From positions 1-7,301 of the forward strand of contig BNVZ01000059.1 in NCBI GenBank assembly GCA_025998475.1: 7,301 nucleotides of DNA, read 5' to 3'. A program made the translations under genes and the position numbers. This DNA is from Endomicrobiia bacterium. Lineage in GTDB: Bacteria; Elusimicrobiota; Endomicrobiia; Endomicrobiales; Endomicrobiaceae. Under the pieces are notes generated by a model, which had not been told where the DNA came from, did not search any database, and saw only the letters and a program-made list of their open reading frames with translations. Positions 6,820 through 7,301 of the stretch are shown in pieces. Within the stretch, counting starts at the first letter, position 1, and each line of letters starts with the position of its first letter.

Positions 6820-7214
6820 TTATTTTGGACTAACCACCATCTTAGCTGAAATATGGGTTAAGAACTTATAATTTCCTAAAGCTATTTGCTTTGAGGCAAC
6901 CACTGTCTTAATAAGAAACGTCAAAACATGTTTTTGTCTTATCTTTATTCTGTCTACTAGCTTGAAGCACACAAGCTCTAAAACACTAATGAATGTGTCA
7001 TAAATGGCTTTGGAAAATAGTGTAAGCACTCTCTTAATATCCTTAGTTTTAGGGTTCGTTAAAGCTTTAGCAACTATAAGTCAACAATAGAAAAATGTTT
7101 AGTGGCTATGCCTGCAACATATAAAAAAACTTCTAAGCTTGTATTGTTTTTATAGCCTATCAGAATCAATATTAGTCATTGATGCGTCTTGGTTATACTT
7201 ATATCTCTTGCCAT
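6820..7214 (-). pseudogene. Possible frameshifted gene remnant, minus strand, family unknown
   Basis: Leftward from ATG 7214-7212, with an AAGG about 10-14 bases upstream, one frame reads MARDISITKTHQ, a TGA (7178-7176), then 33 codons ending YVAGIATKHFSIVDL at TAG 7076-7074. Exactly there a second frame opens at 7080 and continues for 86 codons (LIVAKALTNPKTKDIKRVL..., with a Leu/Val/Phe-rich amphipathic pattern) to TAA 6822-6820. The abutting pieces suggest one small gene broken by a nonsense change and a frameshift. The 86-codon stretch is longer than expected by chance in 1.1 kb of this composition. Start codons inside it (GTG at 7029) lack a ribosome-binding site. I recognise no family; a helical protein of about 130 residues is the most I can infer. 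Confidence 0.35.
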
Positions 7215-7241
7215 CTATTAGTTACCTTATAAGGGACTTCT

Positions 7242-7261
7242 AGCTTTCAAGTTAGAAAGCT
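7242..7261. repeat. 7-bp hairpin near the right edge
   Basis: AGCTTTC and GAAAGCT (7242-7248, 7255-7261) flank a 6-base loop AAGTTA. No U-tract follows closely, and the neighbouring gene, if any, lies outside the window, so its role cannot be judged. Confidence 0.5.
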
Positions 7262-7301
7262 TGGTTTCATAATTTTGCAGCAATGGCAGGTAAATATATA
7301 T

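Noticed and set aside
1..7301. tRNA, rRNA, CRISPR array, IS element with terminal repeats, toxin-antitoxin pair
   Set aside because: No T-loop-like GGTTCGA..C box in a cloverleaf context, no regularly spaced identical repeats, and no recognisable transposase with inverted ends were found by eye.

Overview
The window is about 70% A+T by eye. It holds two large convergent genes separated by 0.8 kb, plus about 1.1 kb of apparently decayed DNA on the right. Three observations point to a bacterium using the standard code: a textbook Shine-Dalgarno site in front of the right-hand gene, that gene's cleavable signal peptide, and TGG for Trp with all three stop codons in use. Together with low coding density, asparagine/aspartate-rich low-complexity insertions, frameshifts and gene remnants, the picture fits a Gram-negative host-associated or intracellular symbiont with a decaying genome. 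I cannot name the lineage.

Left part (1-3815, + strand). A very large reading frame is already open at the left edge, so its true start lies outside the window. Its middle carries a compact block with a His-x-Gly...Ser-Gly-Gly-Cys signature. This resembles DUF5675 and, more loosely, L,D-transpeptidase (YkuD) active sites. Long arms rich in Ser, Asn, Asp, Thr and Lys lie on both sides. The frame stops at 2817, but a different frame is open without any usable start from 2793 to 3815 and encodes 340 more codons of the same D/N/S/T-rich composition. The simplest reading is one gene of at least 1,270 codons broken by a one-base deletion (or sequencing error) near 2791-2816. After the TAA at 3813 the same frame stays open to 3881.

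Middle (3816-4641). No convincing gene. It contains a strong ribosome-binding site followed directly by ATG-TAG (4476-4492), which may be the relic of a lost gene.

Right gene (6201-4642, - strand). A secreted 519-residue protein resembles the second, non-catalytic half of PqqL-like M16 (insulinase/pitrilysin) peptidases. It has an extended -10 promoter, a strong Shine-Dalgarno site and a plausible terminator just after its stop. It lacks HxxEH and carries 13 cysteines and an Asn/Asp insertion built from a 7-residue tandem duplication.

Far right (6217-7301). Beyond the promoter, minus-strand remnants can be read as broken coding pieces: two same-frame segments ending at 6335 next to a terminator-like hairpin, and a two-frame relic at 6820-7214. 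A 21-bp inverted repeat also lies here. No functional link between the two large genes is shown by the sequence; both are plausibly envelope or secreted proteins, but only the right one has a visible export signal.
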